A stretch of DNA of 64,000 nt, taken from the NCBI GenBank assembly GCA_016713275.1, contig JADJPL010000003.1, positions 124,001-188,000 on the forward strand, written 5' to 3'. The stretch is from Haliscomenobacter sp. GTDB taxonomy: Bacteria > Bacteroidota > Bacteroidia > Chitinophagales > Saprospiraceae. Below are positions 1 through 8,224 of the stretch, piece after piece; the stretch's first letter is position 1; each line of letters opens with the position of its first letter. The notes beneath the pieces are model-generated. The model was not told where the DNA came from. It searched no databases and saw only the letters and a program-made list of their open reading frames with translations. Made by a program: the position numbers and the translations under genes.

Positions 1-14
1 AAAACCACTGCCAC

Positions 15-2198
15 ATGAATCAATACCTCTTTTCTACCCGCCTGCGATTCCACGCGATAATGCTGGCGCTGGTCTTGCCGGTTGTAACGGTCCATGCCGA
101 ATGCGCCTGGCCTGCCACCGACTCCCTGCCCGCCTCTTTCCGGCTCCTTGGCATCCACCATGCGGGCCGGGCCCTGCTGCGCTGGGCCCCCGAAGATTTT
201 CCTTCCTGGCAGCGCGGGATACAACAGGGGTATATCCTGGAGCGCTATACCATGCTGGATAACGGCGACAGCCTGAGCGAAACCCAGACCGCCGCCTCGC
301 GAATCGTGCTGGCGGCCCGCATGCTGCCCCAACCGGTAGCCGTCTTCGAGCAGATGTCGGATACCAGTAATGCGGCCGGGGTTGCTGGCGCTGCCCTATA
401 CGAACCCAATGTGGAAGTGACCGTCAGCACCGGCGATGCGTTCATCCGCGCCCTCAGCCAGGCGGAGCAAAACGATAGCCGTTTTGGACTGGGCCTCGTG
501 GCGGCCGACGCGTCGTTCCCCGTGGCCGAAGCCATGGCCCTGGGATACACCGACCCCACCGTGGCGCCCAACTCGGTGTACGAATACCGCATCGCCTTTT
601 ACGCTACCGATTCCGCCCTGGCTGCCCTGGCGCGCCGCGTGCAAATCGACACCCGGGCGGCGCTGACTTTGCCGGCCCTGCCCGTGCCTGCGCTGGAAGC
701 CGGCGCCGAGACCGCCCTCCTGTCGTGGTCGAGCCGCGGGCTGGACATGTACTATCGGGGGTACGACGTGGAGCGCTCCGCCGATGGAGGCGCTACCTGG
801 CAGCCCCGCAACAGCGAGCCCGTTTTGCCCCAGGAATCGGAATCGGCGCCCGATCCCACCGCCCTGCTCTATATCGACACCCTCGAATCGGCGGAGACTA
901 CCTACCAATACCGCTTGAGGGGCCACTCCATTTTTGGGGTGAGCGCCACAGGCGAAGTGGCCGCAGGGAAAAGCCTGCCCGCCCCTCTGGCCGCCAAACC
1001 CGAGCTTACCGGCATAGCGCGGGCCGATGGAGGTAAACTGACCGCCCAATGGACCTTTCCTTCCGATCTGGAGGACCAGATACAGGGGTTCCAGGTATAC
1101 CGCTCGCCTTTTTCCGATGGTCCCTTCGAGGCTGTCGGGGCCTTGCTGCCCGCTTCGGAGCGGGCCTTTACCGACGGGCAGCCCCGCCACACCAATTATT
1201 ATCTGGTCAAAGCGGTTGACCTTTTCGACCGCGAGGTGGAATCCATTTCCCTGCTCGGACAGCCCGAAGACCGCACTCCGCCGGTGCAGGTGAGCGGCCT
1301 GAGCGGGTCCGTGACCCCCCTGGGCGCCGTATCGCTGCAATGGACCGCTAACCCCGACGACGACCTTTACGGCTACCGCGTTTACCGGGCCGGCCAACTG
1401 GAGGCCGAGTACGTGCAGGTGAGCGAGGGCACGGTGAGCGAAAACGCCTTTTCGACGCAGATTGCCATGAATACGCTGGCGGAGAAAGCCTATTTCCGCG
1501 TTCGGGCGGTGGACTTTCGCGACAACCTCGGCGCCCTCTCCGACCCCCTGGAGTTGGCCCTGCCCGACGTGATGCCTCCCGCTCCGCCTCACCTGGCCTC
1601 CGTAGAGCCGGTGAAGGATGGGGTGAAGGCGGTGTGGTCGCCCAGCCCCAGCGAGGATGTGACGCATTACGAAGTGCAGCGCCGCTCGCTGCTCCATCCG
1701 GCTTGGATACCCGCTGCCACGATAGCGGCCAGCGACACCCTGAGCGCATGGCAAACTACGCTGGACACCGAGCTGGGCGGCGCAGCCGACTGGGAATACC
1801 GGGTAGTAGCCACCGACGAAGCCGGCCTCACGGGCATCTCCCCCACCCTGCGGGTGACCCTCCCCAACCCGCGGCGCGCACCGGCAGACCGCCTCAAAGC
1901 CGAAACCACCATCGCGGATAAAAAAATGGTCGTGAAGCTGAGCTGGGAGTACCCTTACGACCCCCTCCTGCACGAGTTTGCGGTGTACCGCTCCGACAAC
2001 GGCGGCCCCATGCGCCTGGTGCGCTACCTGGAGCTGTCGGCGTTCCCTCCCGTTGCCGTAGTAGAAGCAGGCCGCGGCTACTTCGTTTGGCGCGATACGC
2101 AAACCGAGCCGGGCAACGCCTACCAATACCGGGTTGCCGCCCGCTTCCTCGACGGCAGCGATTCGCCTTTGTCGGCGGTGGCAAGTAAGGCCTTTTAA
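15..2198 (+). CDS. Secreted fibronectin type III repeat protein
   Basis: The 727-residue product opens with a signal peptide (hydrophobic stretch near residues 13-28, cleavage near VHA/E). At least five fibronectin type III-like modules follow, each with the strand pattern LSW/QW...GY.VYRS, near residues 230, 345, 440, 540 and 640. No catalytic motif is visible and there is no T9SS tail, since the protein ends inside a last FN3-like module. It is probably an extracytoplasmic binding or scaffold protein. Only 14 bases precede the start, so upstream context is missing, but the signal peptide supports a complete 5' end. The next gene starts 34 bases downstream in the same direction and may be co-transcribed. 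Confidence 0.75.
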   Translation: MNQYLFSTRLRFHAIMLALVLPVVTVHAECAWPATDSLPASFRLLGIHHAGRALLRWAPEDFPSWQRGIQQGYILERYTMLDNGDSLSETQTAASRIVLAARMLPQPVAVFEQMSDTSNAAGVAGAALYEPNVEVTVSTGDAFIRALSQAEQNDSRFGLGLVAADASFPVAEAMALGYTDPTVAPNSVYEYRIAFYATDSALAALARRVQIDTRAALTLPALPVPALEAGAETALLSWSSRGLDMYYRGYDVERSADGGATWQPRNSEPVLPQESESAPDPTALLYIDTLESAETTYQYRLRGHSIFGVSATGEVAAGKSLPAPLAAKPELTGIARADGGKLTAQWTFPSDLEDQIQGFQVYRSPFSDGPFEAVGALLPASERAFTDGQPRHTNYYLVKAVDLFDREVESISLLGQPEDRTPPVQVSGLSGSVTPLGAVSLQWTANPDDDLYGYRVYRAGQLEAEYVQVSEGTVSENAFSTQIAMNTLAEKAYFRVRAVDFRDNLGALSDPLELALPDVMPPAPPHLASVEPVKDGVKAVWSPSPSEDVTHYEVQRRSLLHPAWIPAATIAASDTLSAWQTTLDTELGGAADWEYRVVATDEAGLTGISPTLRVTLPNPRRAPADRLKAETTIADKKMVVKLSWEYPYDPLLHEFAVYRSDNGGPMRLVRYLELSAFPPVAVVEAGRGYFVWRDTQTEPGNAYQYRVAARFLDGSDSPLSAVASKAF

Positions 2199-2232
2199 GC
2201 CGCTTTTTAAAAAAAGAAAAAACCAGACAAAC

Positions 2233-2877
2233 ATGAAAAAGACAGGCCTTCTCCTTTGCTTTCTGCTTGTGGGCGGCATCAGCCTGCACGCTACCATCCG
2301 GATTGTAGCCGTAACGCCCGCTTCTTCCGAGTATTGCGAAGGCAGTATCACCATAGAAGCCACCGGAAGCGCTGGCCCCTTTCGCATCCAACTGCTGGGC
2401 GCCGGAGGCTTCCTCGAGGAAAGAAGCCTGACCGGTCCCATCGAAACGTTTTCCGGCCTCTGTACAGGCGCGTACACCGTGCTGGTGTACAATGCCCTGG
2501 GCTGCGCCAAAACCCTCTTCGCTACGGTAGCGGTAGAAACCCCCGGCGCGGTGGCGCCGGTTGCCGCCCCGAACGCAGCCTTGCCCGCCAGTCTGCCCGA
2601 GGGCAATAGGTTCTCTCTGCGCGCGCGCCCCAACCCGTTCAGCGCCGACTTCCAGCTCGACGTGTTCTGGGACCGCCCCGAACAGGAAACCCTGCACATT
2701 GAGGTCTTCAACGCCCTGGGACAACTGGTCCATACCCGCAGCCTGGACGCCGTATCGGGGCAAAACACCGTTTCTATCCAGCCCACCGGCCCCAATGCCG
2801 GCGGCCTGCTCCACATCCGGGCACGCGACGCGTCGGGGAGGAAAGCAGGGTTGCGGGTGGTGCAGGTGAAGGAGTAG
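2233..2877 (+). CDS. Small secreted protein with T9SS C-terminal sorting domain
   Basis: The 214-residue product starts at ATG 2233 (MKKTGLLLCFLLVGG), directly before a signal peptide; an earlier in-frame start would only add residues inside the previous gene. Residues 20-110 form a SprB-like or Ig-like segment with two cysteines. The last 80 residues are a type A T9SS sorting domain (RPNPF, then LGQLVHTRSLD, ending GLRVVQVKE), which implies export across the outer membrane through the Por system. Its last 28 codons, stop codon and downstream spacer recur almost unchanged at 5687 and 9840, so the gene looks like the donor of the repeated 5' block of the toxin array. Confidence 0.75.
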   Translation: MKKTGLLLCFLLVGGISLHATIRIVAVTPASSEYCEGSITIEATGSAGPFRIQLLGAGGFLEERSLTGPIETFSGLCTGAYTVLVYNALGCAKTLFATVAVETPGAVAPVAAPNAALPASLPEGNRFSLRARPNPFSADFQLDVFWDRPEQETLHIEVFNALGQLVHTRSLDAVSGQNTVSIQPTGPNAGGLLHIRARDASGRKAGLRVVQVKE

Positions 2878-3248
2878 GAAAATTAGTCGTCTCTTGATTT
2901 AAGCAACTAACCTTAATAGACGTGCAATGAGCGCACCTTTCAAATCATTAATCCCATGGTTTTTCTTGTTCTTCGGCCTGTTTGTTTGGACCCAAGGCAA
3001 TAGCCAATGTTATATTCAGCTCGGCGATTATTCCGGTTTCGATACTTCGCCGTATCTTGAAGGCCTGGATGCCGTAGCCTGCGATCTGGTACGCGCCCTG
3101 CCGCCGGAATTCCGCAATCAGTTCCGGGTCTATAGCTTCGCATTCTACAGCCTCAACGCGTATATGGACGGCGGCGAAGACCATATCTGGCAGGACGTCA
3201 TCCGGCAGTCCGCGCAAAGGACTCCGTATTATTTGATCTTTGGGAAGG
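2795..3248 (+). repeat. Array repeat block, copy A
   Basis: First of three near-identical direct repeats. It covers the last codons of the T9SS gene, the 49-base spacer and the first 107 codons of the metzincin toxin gene. It matches 5687-6139 over its whole length with scattered single-base changes and one 1-base length difference (gatttaag versus gattaag). Similarity falls sharply after the codons for LIFGK. Confidence 0.85.
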
Positions 3249-4486
3249 AATCCAGCAGCCGGGGTATTTTTGCCACCATCCGCGTGGCCGTGCATCTTCC
3301 TCCGGCGGAATCTTTCGGCTGCCCCCAAAAAATAAATGCGGGGGCTATAGAGTATTATTTGACAACCTTGCTAAATCCAAACAGCAGCCCCTATGCCTAT
3401 CCCAAAAAAGAAGCAGATGCTATGAATTATCTCATGCAGTTGATCAGCTGCCGGGAGATATGTGGAAACGATATCGATGACGATGGCGATGGATGGTCTG
3501 ATTGCAATGACTCCGATTGCGCCGAAGCAGGCGGCATAAGCTTGAGGTCTGGCCCCGTATGCCAGGGACAGGCTGTCTTCAGGGAGCACCCGGAGCAGAA
3601 GTTTGGGTTTGATGAGAATACAATTAAATCATATCCAACTTATAAAACACCTTTTGGAGAGGGGACTCCCTGGAAGTCAGTCGGAGTAGGTCAAACAGAT
3701 ATGGTTATTGTTGAATTCTCACCCGGTATTGACCTTTCGGCAATTCGTTACCGGGCAACAGGGGTTGAAATGATGTCAGGAGATACGCCTCGAAGTTATT
3801 CGGAAACGATTACCTTGCAGGCTCCATCACCCACCAAATCGGCCTCCATTGAAGTCTTGGATGGTAACGGATCTGTTATTGGCGCCTTGAATGTTGTGGT
3901 GTTGCCAAAACGCGAAATGGTTTTGAATCTGATTCTCATGAAGTTGCCAGGGGATGCCACCTATCCGAAACTCAATTTTACTGAAACAGAACTGGAGGAG
4001 GTTATGATCCAAGCTTTTAAACAGATCAATATGTCCTGGTCCATAAAACCCATTGACCGCTATGAATGGGATTTTGATAAGAATGGGAATGGTAAAATGG
4101 ATGATCAAGAGTATTACTATATTTTGGCTGAATATCTATGGATTGAACAGGATTCTCTGCGCAAACTGAGGTATTATCCCGATCCTGATGAGAATCCACT
4201 TCTGTACAATAAAACCTCAACTATGTTTTTATACAGCCCGCTTGGCACAGATGAAAAAGGACAACAAATTAATGGCTCCTTCGGATTCGAAACAATTTAT
4301 GGTTTTGCAAGTAGTACCTATCAATATAACAAACGCACCATCGCCCACGAAAATGGCCACCGGATAGGGTTGAAGCATCCCTGGGAAGAGTTTAAGGGCT
4401 TGTATGCCCCATTTTCCGATGCTGACGCCTTGATGGACTATGTGAATATTATTAATGGCTATAAAATAAGAGCATACCAATGGTAA
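2927..4486 (+). CDS. Polymorphic toxin candidate with C-terminal metzincin protease domain
   Basis: 519 residues. A signal peptide (residues 1-27) is followed by a marker region (about 28-185) shared with the genes at 5818 and 9976. It has two early cysteines (CYIQLGDYSGF... AVACDL) and ends PYAYPKKEADAM. A calcium-binding-type motif rich in Asp and Gly with flanking cysteines (NDIDDDGDGWSDC) follows near residue 195, then a predicted beta-rich linker and an EF-hand-like loop (DFDKNGNGKMDDQE). The C-terminus has HENGHRIGLKH (474-484), a full HExxHxxGxxH zinc motif, and the Met-turn LMDY (502-505), ending GYKIRAYQW like other Bacteroidota zincin toxins. The stop overlaps the next gene by 7 bases. 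I infer an exported protease toxin; the target is unknown. Confidence 0.75.
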   Translation: MSAPFKSLIPWFFLFFGLFVWTQGNSQCYIQLGDYSGFDTSPYLEGLDAVACDLVRALPPEFRNQFRVYSFAFYSLNAYMDGGEDHIWQDVIRQSAQRTPYYLIFGKESSSRGIFATIRVAVHLPPAESFGCPQKINAGAIEYYLTTLLNPNSSPYAYPKKEADAMNYLMQLISCREICGNDIDDDGDGWSDCNDSDCAEAGGISLRSGPVCQGQAVFREHPEQKFGFDENTIKSYPTYKTPFGEGTPWKSVGVGQTDMVIVEFSPGIDLSAIRYRATGVEMMSGDTPRSYSETITLQAPSPTKSASIEVLDGNGSVIGALNVVVLPKREMVLNLILMKLPGDATYPKLNFTETELEEVMIQAFKQINMSWSIKPIDRYEWDFDKNGNGKMDDQEYYYILAEYLWIEQDSLRKLRYYPDPDENPLLYNKTSTMFLYSPLGTDEKGQQINGSFGFETIYGFASSTYQYNKRTIAHENGHRIGLKHPWEEFKGLYAPFSDADALMDYVNIINGYKIRAYQW

Positions 4487-5466
4487 GAATACTGCTGATG
4501 GCAATATTTTTTATGGGCACCTATTCCGGGGGAAAGGCACAAACGACCCAGGATACCCTTTTGGTGTTAACGAGTTACCTGACAGAGAAGCCCCATGCCG
4601 AGTTAGTTAAGATAGAATGGACAGGCAAAGGGGGAAGGCTGAAACAACTCTTCTACGAGCAATGTTTGTTGGATTCGGGAGAGATAACCCCCAAAGGATT
4701 TTTAAGGGTCTTAGACCTGGTTGCCAGAAAAGAATATGATTCACAATATGATTCTCTTTTGGTAAACTATTTTTTGAATTCGCGAGACGGGCCGCTATTT
4801 ATATTGGACAATATTCCTTCGATTGCTAGAAAGTTCTTGCGGTCAAATTACAACAAAGAATCCTTAAACAAGCTATCCTTTTTTTCTACTCCGCAAAGTT
4901 TGCTTTTCTGGGACCCTTTCGTAGCAGAATACCAGACGTTTCTGGAATTGGATTCGGTAGGGACAACCTTGTTGTTACTAAAGCGCAACCTGGCCTGTTT
5001 GACTACCCTTAACCCAAGGCTGCTGCCCCTGGCCGAGCAGGATACGTTACTACTCAATTTACATTTGGCGCGTTTGGGCTTATTCAATGATACCACGGTG
5101 GTAGAGCAGATTATTCAATCAACGCCAAACTACGGATATATGATCGAGTTGTTGTGCAAAGTTCGCACACCTTACGCTTTCGCTCGGATTGGTCAGTTCC
5201 TTTTAGGAGAAGCCATTCCGGAAAGATTTTCGGCGGAATCCTATCGTGCTCAAATTTCGAAAATAGCCCTGAGTGCCTACATCCGCTACGTAGCCAATTT
5301 TCCCGATCGCGCCATCAAATTTCAGGATACCATGGATCGCTGGAATTTGGTAACCTTCTCAGCGGCTCATGGTCGGGATTATTCCACGCCGGAGTATCTG
5401 GATTGGGCCCGTCAATGGTATCGGGAGCATCAGGGAGCATTAATCCTGGATCAGAATAAATTCTAG
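4480..5466 (+). CDS. Probable periplasmic immunity protein for the metzincin toxin
   Basis: 328 residues with a clear signal peptide (hydrophobic to about residue 17, then GGKAQT) and no lipobox. The mature part is largely predicted helical with no motif I recognise. The gene overlaps the toxin stop by 7 bases (ATGGTAA), which suggests translational coupling. Export suits a partner for a protease acting outside the cytoplasm, since the inhibitor must meet the enzyme in the periplasm. The immunity role is inferred from position, overlap and localisation, not from sequence family. The coding sequence is more AT-rich than the flanking chromosome. Confidence 0.55.
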   Translation: MVRILLMAIFFMGTYSGGKAQTTQDTLLVLTSYLTEKPHAELVKIEWTGKGGRLKQLFYEQCLLDSGEITPKGFLRVLDLVARKEYDSQYDSLLVNYFLNSRDGPLFILDNIPSIARKFLRSNYNKESLNKLSFFSTPQSLLFWDPFVAEYQTFLELDSVGTTLLLLKRNLACLTTLNPRLLPLAEQDTLLLNLHLARLGLFNDTTVVEQIIQSTPNYGYMIELLCKVRTPYAFARIGQFLLGEAIPERFSAESYRAQISKIALSAYIRYVANFPDRAIKFQDTMDRWNLVTFSAAHGRDYSTPEYLDWARQWYREHQGALILDQNKF

Positions 5467-5529
5467 CAAGGTTAACACAAAATCAAGAATGTGCCAGGAG
5501 TTCCTCTGGAGCACAATGTCTAAAGTCCT

Positions 5530-5769
5530 ATGCGCAGCTATTTCTGGATAATCCCCGCTCTCCTCTTCGCCCTGCAGGCCCACGGTCAGGCGCCCTATGA
5601 CGGGTTTCCGGATTCTGCCGCAGCGGCCCTCCGGGTGCAGGCAGCCGCGATCAGATCCACCCACCTGCTTTTGTTGTGGCGCTTCGATGCCGGCGGCCTG
5701 CTCCACATCCTGGCACGCGACGCGTCGGGGAGGAAAGCAGGGTTGCGGGTGGTGCAGGTGAAGGAGTAG
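5530..5769 (+). pseudogene. Remnant of marker-domain protein joined to T9SS tail
   Basis: A 79-codon ORF that starts with a signal peptide (YFWIIPALLFALQAHGQAP) and ends with the last residues of the T9SS sorting domain (AGGLLHILARDASGRK onward). It matches the ORF at 9543 with 48 internal codons missing. The longer copy aligns loosely with the N-terminal domain of the toxins (initial CY, ACD/AAC, a VFS..YY..Y segment, then a LL.LLWR segment in place of YYLIFGK). I read it as a decayed copy of the marker domain fused to a T9SS tail by recombination at the repeat. A functional short protein cannot be ruled out. Confidence 0.5.
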
Positions 5770-6139
5770 GAAAATTAGTCGTCTCTTGATTAAGCAACTA
5801 ACCTTAATAGTCGTGCAATGAGCGCACCTTTCAAATCATTAACCCCATGGTTTTTCTTGTTCTTCGGCCTATTTGTTTGGACCCAAGGCAATAGCCAATG
5901 TTATATTCAGCTCGGGAATTATTCCGGTTTCGATACTTCGCCGTATCTTGAAGGCCTGGATGCCGTAGCCTGCGATCTGGTACGCGCCCTGCCGCCGGAA
6001 TTCCGCAATCAGTTCCGGGTCTATAGCTTCGCATTCTACAGCCTCAACGCGTATATGGACGGCGGCGAAGACCATATCTGGCAGGACCTCATCCGGCAGG
6101 CCGCGCAAAGCACGCCGTATTATTTGATCTTTGGGAAGG
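5687..6139 (+). repeat. Array repeat block, copy B
   Basis: Second copy of the direct repeat, spanning the T9SS-tail end of the 5530 remnant, the spacer and the first 107 codons of the nuclease toxin. It matches copy A with few substitutions and loses similarity at the same codon (after LIFGK). Confidence 0.85.
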
Positions 6140-7341
6140 TAAGTACGCCAAAAGGGCCTTGCTCCAAAATTCTTGTAAGCCTTTCCCTTCCATTATCTGA
6201 GCATCAAGCCTGCGGCAATAAAAGCGCAGTCATCGAACGCAAACTTGAAGCATGGTTAAATGCGGATGGATTAAGCCCATATACCTATGCCCAAAGAGAA
6301 GCTAGCGCTATGCAAACCGTGCTAAAACTGAGCTCATGTGAAGTATGTGATGACAATATTGATAATGATGGAGATGGCTTTGTGGATTGTGCAGATTTGG
6401 ATTGTTTGATCGAGTTGTTTGGGCTAAGAAGCGGTAATCCCTCAGAAAACTGCCGGCAGCCTGATGCATTCGAAATGGAATGCCTGGTAAGGTATCGCGA
6501 CGAGCTTAATATCCACGGATGTGAAGATGCGGCATCTGCCCTAAAGTTTTGCGAAGAGCTCACACAAATCCAAAATCTGATCCTGCCCGATTCTTCCAAC
6601 TATGAAAAACTCATCGCCTATATCCGCACCGTACGCAATATGACCTGTAATCGCTGTACAGACTACGCGTTGTACTGTGAGTTCCTTGACAATTGGCTCG
6701 CCACAGTAGGTAATCATCCGTCTGTGACGACAGATGAAATTTATGCGATGGCCCTATGGACTAAAATGATCCGCGAACGAATCCTGACCAGCCATATGTT
6801 AGCCTTTACAGAGCAACTTCAGATTGCCCTGGATATCGCCATGTGGGAGTTTGACCTTGCTGCTACCCTCCGGTTCTTCAGGTCAGTTCCTCCAAGTGCC
6901 CGGAATTATGGCCTCGAACGTTTGATCGCACAACTCAAAAAACCCGTATCTTCGTTTGCACAGTTGAAATATGCACAGAAATTTGGCATAAATACTGAAG
7001 CAGAATTAGTGCAGATATTCAAGGATTTAGGCTGGAACAGAACGACCAAAGGCGTCGAATTCCACCACCTGATTGAGCAGCGATTCCGAAATGTTGCTGG
7101 TATTGATACCTGGCTGGGAAGCGCAGATCCCATAAAATGGAAGTGCATCGTTGTAGCTAAAGGAACTGCTGAACATGCGCCTAAATTTACAGGGCCATGG
7201 AGGAAAGCAATACCCTATGTGACGGATATTCCAGGGCCAGGTGGATTAAATACCGCAACTGCCTCATTAGACGATATAAAGAAGGCCGCACGTGAGGTGT
7301 ATAAAGGTTACCCCGAAATTCTAAAAGCATTAGGATTATGA
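5818..7341 (+). CDS. Polymorphic toxin candidate with C-terminal HNH/Endo VII-like nuclease domain
   Basis: 507 residues. Residues 1-107 are nearly identical to the 2927 product; the rest of the marker region is diverged but collinear, ending near PYTYAQREASAM. The Asp/Gly-rich cysteine-flanked motif (DNIDNDGDGFVDC) follows near residue 185, then a helical linker. The last 98 residues carry GVEFHHLIEQRF (HH at 416-417), then AEH (453), FTGPWRKAIPY and the ending EVYKGYPEILKALGL. This pattern matches, from memory, nuclease toxin domains of the HNH/Endo VII superfamily found at the C-termini of Rhs, LXG and related toxins. The last base pair of codons overlaps the next start (ATGATG). Predicted target: nucleic acid in the cytoplasm of a competitor. 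Confidence 0.75.
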   Translation: MSAPFKSLTPWFFLFFGLFVWTQGNSQCYIQLGNYSGFDTSPYLEGLDAVACDLVRALPPEFRNQFRVYSFAFYSLNAYMDGGEDHIWQDLIRQAAQSTPYYLIFGKVSTPKGPCSKILVSLSLPLSEHQACGNKSAVIERKLEAWLNADGLSPYTYAQREASAMQTVLKLSSCEVCDDNIDNDGDGFVDCADLDCLIELFGLRSGNPSENCRQPDAFEMECLVRYRDELNIHGCEDAASALKFCEELTQIQNLILPDSSNYEKLIAYIRTVRNMTCNRCTDYALYCEFLDNWLATVGNHPSVTTDEIYAMALWTKMIRERILTSHMLAFTEQLQIALDIAMWEFDLAATLRFFRSVPPSARNYGLERLIAQLKKPVSSFAQLKYAQKFGINTEAELVQIFKDLGWNRTTKGVEFHHLIEQRFRNVAGIDTWLGSADPIKWKCIVVAKGTAEHAPKFTGPWRKAIPYVTDIPGPGGLNTATASLDDIKKAAREVYKGYPEILKALGL

Positions 7342-8213
7342 TGTATGGAAGAACTATATTCGGAAAATGGGCAGAACACCACGTCAATATGCTCGCCCAG
7401 CATGGGATATCCGTTACTGAAGGCTATGCCATGTTTGGCATAGAAGAGAATGATTTGTATTTCAAGATCATTGAGCAATTAAAAGATGCTCCTGAATTCA
7501 GTGACAGAAGATCCATCGCTCGATTTGATGCTCAAGAATTGCGAAAATCAACTACTTACCTGATGCATGGTTTAGGACTAGGCCCAGCATTGGCTTATCC
7601 TGCCCGCTTAGGGAAGGAAGACGATGGTGATGAATACCTGCGCTTTGCATTTGGCGAAATATGTAAACGTTGTAATCGTATTCCGTTAGGAGAACAAATC
7701 CAGCCTATTACGTTGGAAAAGGAACCTAAACTAGGAAAGAAATATTTATGGGGAAGTTTTCATGGGGTAAGTGGGTATTTGTTCACGGATAGGGAAAGAT
7801 TTGCGTTACTAAACGACACGTGGGGTATAGGTGCGCGGGAGGTACTCATAGGTAGTCGTCAATGGTCTGCCAACAATTTTGTTCAATTGGACATTCCGGT
7901 AGCCCAAAGTCCATTGTTCTTTGGAGAATCTAGTTTTGGGCAAACCTTTGCTACAGATCGCTCAGGTAATCTGAGTGAACAACCGGAATATTGCCCTGGA
8001 TGCGGGAGAGCCCTATTCACAAATAAAATCCTGGACTTTTTCCCAGCATTCGAGCAAGAAGCTTATGAGTTTGATCTCGTATTTACGCAAGAGTGGTTTG
8101 GGTGGTACAGAAGACTGGTTGTCAGCAAAAAATTTGCGCAATGGTTTGTAGATCATAAATTCGGCAAGTGGGATTCAAATTATTTTATCCCGATGAAAAG
8201 TTTCAAGCCTTAA
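7338..8213 (+). CDS. Double-CXXC immunity protein candidate (SitI6/Gmx_para_CXXCG-like)
   Basis: 291 residues with no signal peptide or membrane segment, so cytosolic. Two CxxC pairs (C109/C112 in EICKRCNRI and C219/C222 in EYCPGCGRA) probably bind one zinc. This layout and length resemble the double-CXXCG family that accompanies HH-type nuclease toxins in Myxococcus (Gmx_para_CXXCG, later named SitI6); this is from memory and no search was run. The start overlaps the toxin stop by 4 bases, the usual coupling of a toxin with its antidote. A cytosolic location suits a nuclease-neutralising protein. AT-rich relative to the flanking chromosome. Confidence 0.65.
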   Translation: MMYGRTIFGKWAEHHVNMLAQHGISVTEGYAMFGIEENDLYFKIIEQLKDAPEFSDRRSIARFDAQELRKSTTYLMHGLGLGPALAYPARLGKEDDGDEYLRFAFGEICKRCNRIPLGEQIQPITLEKEPKLGKKYLWGSFHGVSGYLFTDRERFALLNDTWGIGAREVLIGSRQWSANNFVQLDIPVAQSPLFFGESSFGQTFATDRSGNLSEQPEYCPGCGRALFTNKILDFFPAFEQEAYEFDLVFTQEWFGWYRRLVVSKKFAQWFVDHKFGKWDSNYFIPMKSFKP

Positions 8214-8224
8214 AATCATTTGCT

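Noticed and set aside
396..2816. Long minus-strand open frame of 806 codons
   Set aside because: It is antisense to the fibronectin protein and T9SS gene, lacks a signal or domain, and is rich in Arg, Gly and His as expected from a GC-rich shadow frame.
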